Shown in pieces: positions 1 to 6,981 of a DNA stretch of 8,902 bases; position 1 is the first letter of the stretch, and each line of letters starts with the position of its first letter. The translations under genes and the position numbers were made by a program. The DNA comes from Polyangium sp. (in: bacteria). GTDB taxonomy: Bacteria; Myxococcota_A; Polyangia; Palsa-1104. The notes under the pieces are model-generated. The model was not told the DNA's origin and did not search any database. It saw only the letters and a list, made by a program, of their open reading frames with translations. The stretch lies in the NCBI GenBank assembly GCA_025450955.1, contig JANWLJ010000071.1:1-8902 (forward strand). Reading direction: 5' to 3'.

Positions 1-105
1 CTCGGGGTGCGCAACGGGTTTTACGACATCGCGCAGACGCTCGCCGACGGGCTCGGCCTAAAGCCGCGCGAGCGCGGACAGAGCTTTCTCTCGGCGGTGA
101 CGTGA
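1..105 (+). CDS. deoB: Phosphopentomutase, C-terminal fragment (5' end outside window)
   Basis: Frame 1 is open from the window edge to TGA at 103-105 and encodes the last 34 residues of a protein. The segment LGVRNGFYDIAQTLADGLGL followed by GQSFL resembles the conserved end of phosphopentomutases (LG.R..F.DI.QT.A..LG, then G.SFL). This enzyme interconverts (deoxy)ribose-1-phosphate and (deoxy)ribose-5-phosphate in the cytoplasm, the step that follows the phosphorylases encoded just downstream. Its stop overlaps the next gene's GTG start (GTGA, 102-105), so the two are translationally coupled. The catalytic metal-binding part lies outside the window, so the call rests on the tail plus operon context. 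Confidence 0.8.
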   Translation, partial: LGVRNGFYDIAQTLADGLGLKPRERGQSFLSAVT

Positions 106-1418
106 ACGCCGTCGAGCTGATCCGGCGCAAGCGCGACGGGCAGGAGCTCGCCGCCGAGGACGTGCGCGCGTTCGTGCGCGGCTACACCGACGGCGCGATC
201 CCCGACTATCAGGCGGCGGCGCTGCTGATGGCGATCTATTTCCGCGGCCTGGGCGGCGCGGAGCTCGACGCGCTCACCTTAGCGATGCTCCACTCCGGCG
301 AGGTGGTCGACCTCTCCGATCTCGCAGGCGCCAAGGTCGACAAGCACTCGACCGGCGGGGTCGGTGACAAGATCTCGCTCCACCTCGCGCCGGCGGTGGC
401 GGCCTGCGGCGTCAAGGTGCCGATGATCTCCGGGCGCGGGCTCGGCCACACCGGCGGCACGCTCGACAAGCTCGAGGCGATCCCCGGCTTCTCGGTCGAT
501 CTCACCGTCGAGCGGTTTCGCGAGGTGCTCGCCGATTGCGGGATGGCGCTCATCGGCCAGACCGCCAAGCTCGCGCCCGCCGACAAGAAGCTCTACGCGC
601 TGAGAGACGTGACCGGCACCGTCGAGAGCATCCCGCTCATCGCCGCGTCGATCATGTCGAAGAAGCTGGCCGAGGGGATAGACGGGCTGGTGCTCGACGT
701 CAAGGTCGGCTCGGGCGCGTTCATGAAGACCGCGGAAGAGGCGCGCAAGCTCGCCGCCACCCTGGTCGACATCGGGCGGCGCGCGGGAAAAAAAGTGGCC
801 GCGCTCATCACCGACATGGATCAGCCGCTCGGGCGCTGGTTGGGAAACGCCGTCGAGGTGCAGGAGTCGATCGAGGTGCTCTCGGGGCGCGGCGAGCCCG
901 ACCTGGTCGAGCTGACGCTGGCGCTCGGGGCCGAGATGTTGCGGCTCGGCGGCGCGGCCGAAACCGTGGAAGAGGGGCGCGACAAGATCGCGGCGGTGCT
1001 CAAAGACGGCTCGGCGCTCGAGCGCTTCCGTCGCTGCGTCGAGCTGCAGGGCGGCGAGCTGCCGGTCTCGACCCGCGGCTGGTTCGCCGAGGACACCGCG
1101 CGGGTGGCGACGCCGCAGGCCGGATTCGTCACCCGCATCGACGCCGAGGCGGTGGGGCTTTCGGCGATCGCGCTCGGCGCGGGACGGCTGCGCAAAGAGG
1201 ACGCGATCGATCCGTCGACCTGGATCTGGCTCAAGAAAAAGGTCGGCGAGCCGGTCGAGCTCGGCGAAGATCTGGCCTGGTTCTCGACGCCGCGGCAGGC
1301 GGGCCGCGAAGCGCCGGCGTCGGTCGCGTCGCAGGTGACCGCACAGCTTCGCGCCGCTTATACCGTAGGGCCCGAGCGGCCCACCCCGCGCCCGCTGGTG
1401 CTGGAGACCCTGCGATGA
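102..1418 (+). CDS. deoA: Thymidine / pyrimidine-nucleoside phosphorylase
   Basis: The 438-residue product matches the usual family length (about 430-440). It catalyses phosphorolysis of thymidine, deoxyuridine or uridine to the base and (deoxy)ribose-1-phosphate in the cytoplasm. The N-terminal alpha domain begins ELIRRKRDG. KHSTGGVGDK (residues 81-90) is the phosphate-binding loop. SGRGLGHTGGTLDKLE (110-125) matches the family signature. R168, S183 and K187 (in LYALRD and IMSKK) correspond to the pyrimidine-binding R171, S186 and K190 of E. coli DeoA. The GTG start at 102 is chosen because family homology begins immediately and the codon overlaps the upstream stop. The end overlaps the next gene (ATGA, 1415-1418). 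The sequence does not clearly separate strict thymidine phosphorylase (deoA) from broader pyrimidine-nucleoside phosphorylase (pdp); the segment around 174-210 looks compatible with either. Confidence 0.95.
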   Translation: MNAVELIRRKRDGQELAAEDVRAFVRGYTDGAIPDYQAAALLMAIYFRGLGGAELDALTLAMLHSGEVVDLSDLAGAKVDKHSTGGVGDKISLHLAPAVAACGVKVPMISGRGLGHTGGTLDKLEAIPGFSVDLTVERFREVLADCGMALIGQTAKLAPADKKLYALRDVTGTVESIPLIAASIMSKKLAEGIDGLVLDVKVGSGAFMKTAEEARKLAATLVDIGRRAGKKVAALITDMDQPLGRWLGNAVEVQESIEVLSGRGEPDLVELTLALGAEMLRLGGAAETVEEGRDKIAAVLKDGSALERFRRCVELQGGELPVSTRGWFAEDTARVATPQAGFVTRIDAEAVGLSAIALGAGRLRKEDAIDPSTWIWLKKKVGEPVELGEDLAWFSTPRQAGREAPASVASQVTAQLRAAYTVGPERPTPRPLVLETLR

Positions 1419-2263
1419 CCCGACTGGTAGAGCAGCTCGACGACGCGCTCGCAGACGTGCGGCGCGCCCTTCCCTCGGGCGCCGCGCCGACGGTGGGACT
1501 GATCCTCGGCTCGGGGCTCGGCTCGTTCGCCGACAAGCTCGAGGGCGCGGTCAAGCTGCCCTATCGGGAGATCCGCGGCTTTCCGGTCGCGCGGATCGTC
1601 GGCCACGCGGGCAATCTGGTCTACGGCTCCGCCGGCGGAGCCGAGGTGCTGGCGCTGCAAGGGCGCGCGCACTACTACGAAGGCCATCCGATCCGCGACG
1701 TGATCTTTCCCGCGCGCGTGCTCATCCGCGCCGGGTGCCAGACGCTCGTCATCACCAACGCCGCCGGCGGGATCGATCCCCAGCTCACGCCAGGTGAGAT
1801 CGTGATCCTGCGCGATCACTTGAACCTCATGTGCGTGAGCCCGCTCCTCGGCGACAACGACGACGAGCTCGGACCGCGCTTCCCCGATATGAGCGAGGTC
1901 TACGACGCGCGGCTGCGCGCGCTCGCGGCGCTGGCCGGCGACGAGCTCGGGCTCACCTTGCGCTCGGGCGTCTACGCGGCGCTCTCCGGACCGTCGTACG
2001 AGACCCCGGCGGAGGTTCGCATGCTGCGCACGCTCGGCGCCGACCTGGTCGGGATGTCGACGGTGCCCGAGGCGATCGCGGCCCGCCACATGGGCGCGCG
2101 GGTGCTTGGCCTGTCGTGCGTGACCAACCTTGCCGCCGGGGTGTCGCCGAACGCGCTGTCGCACGAAGAGGTGACCGAGACGGCCGCGCGGGTGCGCGGG
2201 CAGTTCGAGGCGCTGCTCGCCGGAATTCTGGGGCGGCTTTCGCAAGAGCGAGGTGGCGCGTGA
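1415..2263 (+). CDS. punA: Purine nucleoside phosphorylase, trimeric (PNP-I) type
   Basis: The 282-residue product splits inosine, guanosine and their deoxy forms into base and pentose-1-phosphate. Family motifs are intact. GSGLGSF (32-38) and H64, R84 and H86 (QGRAHYYEGH) bind phosphate and ribose. TNAAGGI lies at 114-120. GPSYETPAE contains E196, GMSTVPEA contains M214, and SCVTNLAAG contains N238. These align at a constant offset of five with E201, M219 and N243 of human PNP. The Glu/Asn pair is the pattern of 6-oxopurine-preferring trimeric enzymes rather than adenosine-accepting hexameric DeoD. The ATG at 1415 overlaps the deoA stop and has a GGAG ribosome-binding site at 1403-1406, eight bases upstream. 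The stop overlaps the cdd start (GTGA, 2260-2263). Because adenosine is a poor substrate for this type, a deaminase acting before it would be useful; see the last gene of this operon. Confidence 0.95.
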   Translation: MTRLVEQLDDALADVRRALPSGAAPTVGLILGSGLGSFADKLEGAVKLPYREIRGFPVARIVGHAGNLVYGSAGGAEVLALQGRAHYYEGHPIRDVIFPARVLIRAGCQTLVITNAAGGIDPQLTPGEIVILRDHLNLMCVSPLLGDNDDELGPRFPDMSEVYDARLRALAALAGDELGLTLRSGVYAALSGPSYETPAEVRMLRTLGADLVGMSTVPEAIAARHMGARVLGLSCVTNLAAGVSPNALSHEEVTETAARVRGQFEALLAGILGRLSQERGGA

Positions 2264-2661
2264 AGGACGAGCTCGAGACCTTGATCGCGCGGGCCGAGGA
2301 GGCGCGCGCGCGGGCCTACGCGCCCTACTCGCATTATCAGGTCGGCGCGGCGGTGCGCGGCGACAACGGCAAGATCTATCTCGGCGCCAACATCGAGAAC
2401 GCGTCGTATGGGCTGGCGCTGTGCGCCGAGCGGAACGCGGTGGCTCAGGCGATCCTCGACGGGTGCAAGACGCTCACCGGGCTGGCGGTGGTGACCTCCA
2501 CCTCGCCGCCGGCGGCGCCGTGCGGGATGTGCCGGCAGACGCTCGCCGAGTTCGCGCGCGAGCTGCCGATCGCGCTCGGTAACGATCGCGGCGAGCGCGC
2601 CGACACCTCGCTGGCCGAGCTGCTCCCGCGCGCGTTTCACGGCAGCGACATTCCGGGATGA
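2260..2661 (+). CDS. cdd: Cytidine deaminase (homotetrameric, short type)
   Basis: The 133-residue protein matches the short, single-domain cytidine deaminases (about 130 residues). It hydrolyses cytidine and deoxycytidine to uridine and deoxyuridine, feeding the phosphorylase two genes upstream. Visible features are the substrate-binding YAPYSHYQVGAA (20-31), NIENASYG (44-51), the catalytic CAE (C55, E57), and PCGMC with zinc ligands C88 and C91. The GTG start at 2260 is chosen because it overlaps the punA stop, is preceded by GAGG at 2250-2253 with a six-base spacer, and gives the expected N-terminus (KDELETLIARAEEAR). All active-site residues are present. Confidence 0.95.
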   Translation: MKDELETLIARAEEARARAYAPYSHYQVGAAVRGDNGKIYLGANIENASYGLALCAERNAVAQAILDGCKTLTGLAVVTSTSPPAAPCGMCRQTLAEFARELPIALGNDRGERADTSLAELLPRAFHGSDIPG

Positions 2662-2675
2662 AGCGCGCCTCATGA
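2658..2675 (+). other. Five-codon mini-ORF bridging cdd and the next gene
   Basis: Between cdd and the amidohydrolase there is an ATG at 2658 that overlaps the cdd stop (ATGA). It reads MKRAS and stops at TGA 2673-2675, which in turn overlaps the amidohydrolase ATG at 2672 (ATGA again). This would let a ribosome pass from cdd to the downstream gene by two stop/start steps where no good ribosome-binding site is visible. It may equally be coincidence; no peptide function is proposed. Confidence 0.25.
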
Positions 2676-3994
2676 ACATGCTGGTCATCGAGGGCGGCAC
2701 CGTCATCACCATGGACGGCGCGCGCCACGTCGAGCGCGCCGACGTGCTCGTCGAGGACGGCCAGATCGCGGCGGTGGGATCGATCACCATGCCGCTCGGC
2801 ACGCCCACCTTGAAGGCGCACGGCTGCATCGTGATGCCGGGATTGATTCAGGCGCACACCCACGTGTGCCAGACCCTGTGCCGCGGCGCCGCCGACGATC
2901 TGCCGCTGCTCGAGTGGCTGGAGCGGCGGATCTGGCAGTACGAAGCCGCGCTCGACGATCGGGCGATGCGGGCCTGCGCGCGCCTGGCGGCGGCCGAGCT
3001 GCTGATCGGCGGCACCACCGCGATCCTCGACATGGGCACGGTCCACGAGACCGACGCGCTCTCCGACGCGCTCGGCCGCACCGGGCTGCGCGCCACCGTC
3101 GGCAAAGCGATGATGGACGCGGGCGTCCGGGTGCCGGCGCGCATGCGCGAGACCACCCGCAACTCGCTCGCCGAATCGGACGCGCTGCGCGCGCGCTGGG
3201 ACGGGACCTTCGGCGGGCGGCTGAAATATGCCTACGCCCCGCGCTTCGTCCTCTCCTGCACCGACGAGCTTTTGCGCGCGGTCGGCGATCGGGTGCGCGG
3301 CCGGGCGCGGGTGCACACCCACGCCTCGGAGCAGGAGGCGGAGGTAGCGCTGGTGCGGGCCGAGCGCGGCCAGGACAACATCGCCTACTTCGACGCGGTC
3401 GGCATCACCGGGCCCCAGGCGACGCTCGCTCACTGCGTGCACGCGACCTCGGACGAGCTGCGCCTCCTCGCCGCGCGCGGCACCCACGTCACCCACTGCC
3501 CGTCGTCGAACCTCAAGCTCGGCTCGGGGATCGCGAAGATTCCGGAAATGCTCGCGCTCGGGATCCATGTCGCGCTCGGCGCCGACGGCGCGCCCTGCAA
3601 CAACAACCTCGACGGCTTCGTCGAGCTCCGGCTGGCGGCGCTTCTGCACAAGCCGCGGGTCGGGCCGGCCGGATTCACCGCCGAGCAGGCGCTCGAGCTG
3701 GCCACGCTCGGTGGCGCGCGCGCGCTCGGCCTCGCGGCGGAGCTCGGCTCGATCGAGCCCGGCAAGCGCGCCGACCTGATCGTGATCGACCCGCGCACGC
3801 CGCACATCGCGCCCTCGTCCGATCCGATCTCGACGGTGGTCTACGCCGCGCAGAGCCGCGACGTGCGGCACGTGATGGTCGACGGGCGCCTGTTGGTGCG
3901 GGATGGGCAACTGACCGAGCTCAGCGGGCTCGAGGTCGGCGAGGTGGTGAGCACCGCCCGCGCCGAGGCCGCGCGCATCCTCAGCGCGATTTGA
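2672..3994 (+). CDS. Amidohydrolase, MTA/SAH (5'-deoxyadenosine) deaminase / chlorohydrolase group
   Basis: The 440-residue metal-dependent hydrolase probably deaminates a purine nucleoside or base. Beta-sandwich strands flank a TIM barrel. Metal ligands follow the family pattern: H62 and H64 (AHTH), H217 with E220 in HASE, a catalytic-type histidine in AHCVH (H254/H257), and D305 in GADGAP. THCPSSNLKLGSG and the NNNLD after the aspartate are typical of MTA/SAH deaminases and relatives. PRFVLSC (190-196) instead recalls the guanine-binding PRF.LSC of guanine deaminase. Candidate substrates are therefore adenosine, 5'-deoxyadenosine or methylthioadenosine, or guanine. The start is ATG 2672; ATG 2678 is an alternative two codons in. 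The gap from cdd is ten bases with no clear Shine-Dalgarno, so it is probably operonic and coupled. As the operon's last gene beside a 6-oxopurine PNP, it could supply inosine or xanthine. The family is sure, the substrate is not. Confidence 0.8.
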   Translation: MNMLVIEGGTVITMDGARHVERADVLVEDGQIAAVGSITMPLGTPTLKAHGCIVMPGLIQAHTHVCQTLCRGAADDLPLLEWLERRIWQYEAALDDRAMRACARLAAAELLIGGTTAILDMGTVHETDALSDALGRTGLRATVGKAMMDAGVRVPARMRETTRNSLAESDALRARWDGTFGGRLKYAYAPRFVLSCTDELLRAVGDRVRGRARVHTHASEQEAEVALVRAERGQDNIAYFDAVGITGPQATLAHCVHATSDELRLLAARGTHVTHCPSSNLKLGSGIAKIPEMLALGIHVALGADGAPCNNNLDGFVELRLAALLHKPRVGPAGFTAEQALELATLGGARALGLAAELGSIEPGKRADLIVIDPRTPHIAPSSDPISTVVYAAQSRDVRHVMVDGRLLVRDGQLTELSGLEVGEVVSTARAEAARILSAI

Positions 3995-4580
3995 ACAGGC
4001 GGCCGAGCTCGTCGGGCGTGTCGACGTCGACGAGGATTCCGCGATCGGCGACCTCGAGCCGCTCCACCTCGCCTGTGCGCGCTTCGATGAGCGCTTTGAG
4101 GCCGCGCTCGGGATCGAGCGCCGCCAGCTCGGCGAAGCGCGCGCGCGGGATCCTCAGTGGATGGCCGCCGCGCAGCTTGCCCTTCGGCTCGCGCACGCAC
4201 GGGATCACGATCTTGCCCGGATGCGCGGCCAGGATCGCGCGCACCGTCTCCGGCTCGACGAGCGGCACGTCGACCGGCCAGATTAGCGCGGCGGTCGCGG
4301 CGGCGGGCAGCGCGGCGATCCCCGCCTGCACCGACGAGAGCATGCCGCGATCGGGCAGCGGGTTCCACGCCGAGCTCGAGCCGGGCGGAAGCGCGCGGCG
4401 GATCTCCGCTCCGTGCGGCGGCCCGAGCACCACCACCACCTGACCTGCGCCGCCCGCCCGCGCGCTCTGGCTCACCCGCTCGAGAAAGCTGCGGCCGTCG
4501 GGCCCGCGCACGAGCGCCTTCGGGCCCGCCGCGCCCATCCGCGACGAGGCGCCCGCCGCCAGCACCACCAGGGCGATCAT
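3981..4580 (-). CDS. mocA: MobA-like nucleotidyltransferase, probable molybdenum cofactor cytidylyltransferase
   Basis: The 199-residue protein has a GT-A-like NTP transferase fold. LAAGASSRMG (7-16) followed by PK (20-21) is the nucleotide-binding signature. RGMLSSVQAGI (78-88) is typical of MocA-like proteins. The WPVDVPLVEP stretch holds the probable metal-binding D104, GGHPL lies at 138-142, and DVDTPDEL is near the C-terminus. Such proteins attach CMP (MocA) or GMP (MobA) to molybdopterin. Linkage to xdhC and a divergent xanthine-dehydrogenase-family gene favours the cytosine dinucleotide form, by inference. The ATG at 4580 overlaps the xdhC stop (ATGA, 4577-4580), and no separate Shine-Dalgarno is evident. 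The 3' end overlaps that of the convergent amidohydrolase by 14 bases. Homologues in selenium-dependent Mo hydroxylase clusters look similar, so a selenium-related accessory role cannot be excluded. Confidence 0.8.
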   Translation of the reverse strand: MIALVVLAAGASSRMGAAGPKALVRGPDGRSFLERVSQSARAGGAGQVVVVLGPPHGAEIRRALPPGSSSAWNPLPDRGMLSSVQAGIAALPAAATAALIWPVDVPLVEPETVRAILAAHPGKIVIPCVREPKGKLRGGHPLRIPRARFAELAALDPERGLKALIEARTGEVERLEVADRGILVDVDTPDELGRLFKSR

Positions 4581-5374
4581 GGCGCGGGCTTGACGCGAGG
4601 CGGCCGCCGGGCCGCGCGCACGGAAATCAGCTCGGCGACGATCGCGACCGCGATCTCTTCCGGCGCGTCGGCGCCGATGTCGAGACCGATCGGCGCGTGC
4701 AGCCGGGAGAAGCGCGCCGGATCGAATCCCTTGTGCGCGAGCCGCTCGGCAAAGAGCGCGATCTTCCGCTTCGAGCCGATCAGCCCGAGATAGGCGAGGT
4801 CGTAGCCGATCAGCTGCTCGACGAGCGCCTGATCTTGCGCGTGATCGCGGGTGACGATGATCGCGTAGGTGTGATCGTCGAGCGGCACGTCCTGCCAGTC
4901 GCGGACGTCGAAGCTGTCGATGAGCCGGGCCGCGTCGGGGAAGCGCTCGCGCGAGGCCAGCTCGTCGAGATCGTCGACGACGATCGGCGAAAAGCCGACC
5001 GAGCGCGCGAGCGGCACCACCGCGCGGGCGACGTGGCCGCCGCCGCAGACGATGAGCGGCGGCTCGGGCACCAGCGGCTCGACGAACACCTCCATCTCCC
5101 CGCCGCAGCACATCGCCAGCTCGTGGGTTAGGTGATAGCGAAGAAGGAGCGGCCGGGCCGCGCCGCCGCCGGCGAGGAGCGCGACCGTTTGATCGATCAC
5201 CTCCTTCTCGATCCGGCCGCCGCCGATGGTGCCGACGGTCTCGCCGCCTTCGAGCACGATCATCCGCGCCGCCGACTTGCGCGGGGTCGAGCCGGCGGTG
5301 CGCACCACCGTCGCCAGCGCGCACGCGCGCCCTTCGCGGCGCAGCCGGATCAGCTCTTCGAACACATCGACCAC
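4577..5374 (-). CDS. xdhC: XdhC family Mo-cofactor maturation/insertion chaperone
   Basis: The 265-residue protein is of the XdhC/CoxI family, which binds Mo cofactor, promotes its sulfuration and delivers it to xanthine-dehydrogenase-type enzymes. The N-terminal XdhC/CoxI domain contains ATVVRTAGSTPRK (21-33), GTIGGGRIE (48-56) and MCCGGEMEVFVEPL (88-101), whose cysteines are typical. The C-terminal Rossmann domain starts at CGGGHVARA (110-118), continues with VVDD, and has TRDHAQDQ and YLGLIGSKRK further on. The GTG start at 5374 is preferred because an AAGGA ribosome-binding site ends five bases upstream; GTG 5365 would have a 14-base spacer. Only 11 bases separate it from the upstream stop, and the ribosome-binding site abuts that TAA, so it is cotranscribed with the amidohydrolase. 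The likely client is the divergent Mo hydroxylase at 7990. Confidence 0.93.
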   Translation of the reverse strand: MVDVFEELIRLRREGRACALATVVRTAGSTPRKSAARMIVLEGGETVGTIGGGRIEKEVIDQTVALLAGGGAARPLLLRYHLTHELAMCCGGEMEVFVEPLVPEPPLIVCGGGHVARAVVPLARSVGFSPIVVDDLDELASRERFPDAARLIDSFDVRDWQDVPLDDHTYAIIVTRDHAQDQALVEQLIGYDLAYLGLIGSKRKIALFAERLAHKGFDPARFSRLHAPIGLDIGADAPEEIAVAIVAELISVRAARRPPRVKPAP

Positions 5375-5379
5375 GGCGG

Positions 5380-5384
5380 TCCTT
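5380..5384 (-). promoter_or_regulatory. Ribosome-binding site of xdhC
   Basis: On the minus strand AAGGA sits five bases before the GTG at 5374, immediately after the TAA stop (5388-5386) of the preceding gene. It decides the GTG 5374 start over the in-frame GTG at 5365, and its A-rich context stands out in a very GC-rich region. Confidence 0.75.
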
Positions 5385-5385
5385 T

Positions 5386-6981
5386 TTATTTCCTGACCAC
5401 CCGGCCGGGGCGCGCGCCGGTCGGCTCGCCGGCGTTGACCACTTGCGTGCCGGCGGTGAGCACGTGCTCGATGCCGAGGGGAAAGCGCATCGGATCTTCG
5501 AAGGTGGCCTGATCGGTCACGCGCTCGGCCTCGAAGATCACCAGGTCGGCGGCCTGACCGATCGCGATCCGGCCACGGCCGCGGAGGTGCATCGCATCGG
5601 CGGCCTGCGAGGTCATCTTGCGCACCGCCTCTTCGAGCGCGAGGTGGCCGCGCTCGCGCACGTAGCGGCCGAGGATTCGCGGGAAGCTGCCGAACGCGCG
5701 CGGGTGCGGCCGGCCGCCGAGGAGCCCGTCGGTGCACACGTTGACGAACGGCTCCTTCATGAAGCGATCGACCACCTCGTCGCCCTGCGAAAAGCTGATC
5801 ATCGCCACGCCCATCCGCTCGTGCTCGAGGAGATCGAAGGCGAATTCGAGCGGCTCTTTTTCGGCGCCGCGCGCGCCCTCGGCGACGGTCTTGCCGATCA
5901 ATTCCGGCCGCCTGCCCGACGGGACATCGCTCACCACGATGCCTTCGGGCCCGGTCCACTTCCAGAAGTTGTCCCAATCGCAGGGCGCGGGATCGAGGAT
6001 CTGCGCCCGCATCTTGGCGCGCTCCTCGGGCGAGCCGAGCCGCGTCACCGTCTTGTCGACGCCCCCGTCGTGCGCCCAAGGCGGTAGGATCGCGCCGAAC
6101 ATCGTCGAGCCGGCGCCGTAGGGATATTGATCGGCGGTGACGCGCAGCCCCTCTTCGCGGGCGGCGTGCAGCTTGCCGAGGAGCTCGCCGGCGAGCGGCC
6201 AGTTGTCGCGCCCGGCGATCTTGAGGTGCGAGATGTGCACGTGCACCCGCGAGCGGCGCGCCACCTCGATCATCTCGTCGACGGCGGTGAGGATCCGATC
6301 GGACTCCGAGCGCATGTGGACCACGAACACGCCGTCGCGCCGGGCCACCTCTTCGCACAGCCACACCAGCTCGTCGGTGGAGCCGTAGCAGCAGGGCGGA
6401 AAGATGAGGCCGGTCGACAGGCCGATCGCGCCCTCGTCCATCGCCTGGCCGAGGAGGCGCACCATCCGCCGCAGCTCCTTGTCGTCGGGCGCGCGGTTGT
6501 CGAGGCCCATCGCGCAGGCGCGCACCGCGCCGTGCGGCGCGAGATAGCCGACGTTCAAGCCGGCGCCGCGATCGAGCACCTTCAAATATTCGGCGACGGT
6601 GCGCCAGTCGCGGGCGACGTCGGGATCGCCGAGCAGGCCGGCGAGCTGCTTCTGGGTGTGGACCACGTCCTCGTCGCGCACCGGCGCGACCGAGATGCCG
6701 TCCTGCCCGAGCACGTCGAGGGTGATGCCCTGGCGCACCTTCATCTGCAGATCGGGATCGGCGAGGATGCGCAGATCCGAGTGCGAGTGGGTGTCGATGA
6801 AGCCGGGCGCGACGTGAAGCCCACCCGCGTCGAGCACCTGCATATGGGAGCCGGCGGTCAGATCGCGATCGACCGCGACGATCAGATCGCCGCGGATGAG
6901 CACGTCGGCGCGCTGGGCGGGCGCGCCGGTGCCGTCGACCACCATCCCGCCGCGGACCAGCAGCTCCCGGTCTGGATTCAT
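5386..6981 (-). CDS. N-acyl-D-amino-acid deacylase-like amidohydrolase with GQDG metal motif
   Basis: The 531-residue protein is of the D-aminoacylase branch of the amidohydrolase superfamily. That branch hydrolyses N-acyl or N-carbamoyl bonds or related cyclic amides. A small beta domain (RGGMVVDGTG, 10-19) leads into PGFIDTHSHSD, with metal ligands H65 and H67. H222 (VHMRSE), H252 (HISHLK) and D418 (CTDG) complete the site. ADQYPYGAGST (283-293) and RPHPRAFGSFPR are family landmarks. The usual GNCG, whose Cys bridges the metals, is here GQDG with D94 at that position. Positions of all ligands agree with the canonical spacing, so this is a substitution and not a misalignment. The ATG at 6981 overlaps the nitrilase stop (ATGA, 6978-6981). 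Its place between a beta-ureidopropionase-like gene and xdhC suggests a nucleobase-derived substrate such as dihydropyrimidine or another cyclic ureide, but this is inference. Ordinary N-acyl-D-amino acid deacylation remains the default. Confidence 0.85.
   Translation of the reverse strand: MNPDRELLVRGGMVVDGTGAPAQRADVLIRGDLIVAVDRDLTAGSHMQVLDAGGLHVAPGFIDTHSHSDLRILADPDLQMKVRQGITLDVLGQDGISVAPVRDEDVVHTQKQLAGLLGDPDVARDWRTVAEYLKVLDRGAGLNVGYLAPHGAVRACAMGLDNRAPDDKELRRMVRLLGQAMDEGAIGLSTGLIFPPCCYGSTDELVWLCEEVARRDGVFVVHMRSESDRILTAVDEMIEVARRSRVHVHISHLKIAGRDNWPLAGELLGKLHAAREEGLRVTADQYPYGAGSTMFGAILPPWAHDGGVDKTVTRLGSPEERAKMRAQILDPAPCDWDNFWKWTGPEGIVVSDVPSGRRPELIGKTVAEGARGAEKEPLEFAFDLLEHERMGVAMISFSQGDEVVDRFMKEPFVNVCTDGLLGGRPHPRAFGSFPRILGRYVRERGHLALEEAVRKMTSQAADAMHLRGRGRIAIGQAADLVIFEAERVTDQATFEDPMRFPLGIEHVLTAGTQVVNAGEPTGARPGRVVRK

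Noticed and set aside
536..2263. A long plus-strand frame starting inside deoA that contains the whole of punA
   Set aside because: Its first ~290 residues are Arg/Ala/Gly-rich out-of-frame translation of deoA; real homology starts only at ATG 1415, which has a ribosome-binding site and a coupled overlap.
2474..3910. A 478-residue minus-strand open frame opposite the amidohydrolase
   Set aside because: It is antisense to a gene with intact catalytic motifs, rich in Arg/Ala/Val/His typical of shadow frames in GC-rich DNA, and has no recognisable domain.
3981..5324. A long minus-strand frame extending the MocA-like gene upstream through xdhC
   Set aside because: The extension is shadow translation of xdhC in another frame; the nucleotidyltransferase fold begins at ATG 4580.
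4577..6364. A long minus-strand frame extending xdhC through the deacylase-like gene
   Set aside because: The upstream part is low-complexity Arg/Ala-rich out-of-frame sequence; the XdhC family start and ribosome-binding site are at GTG 5374.
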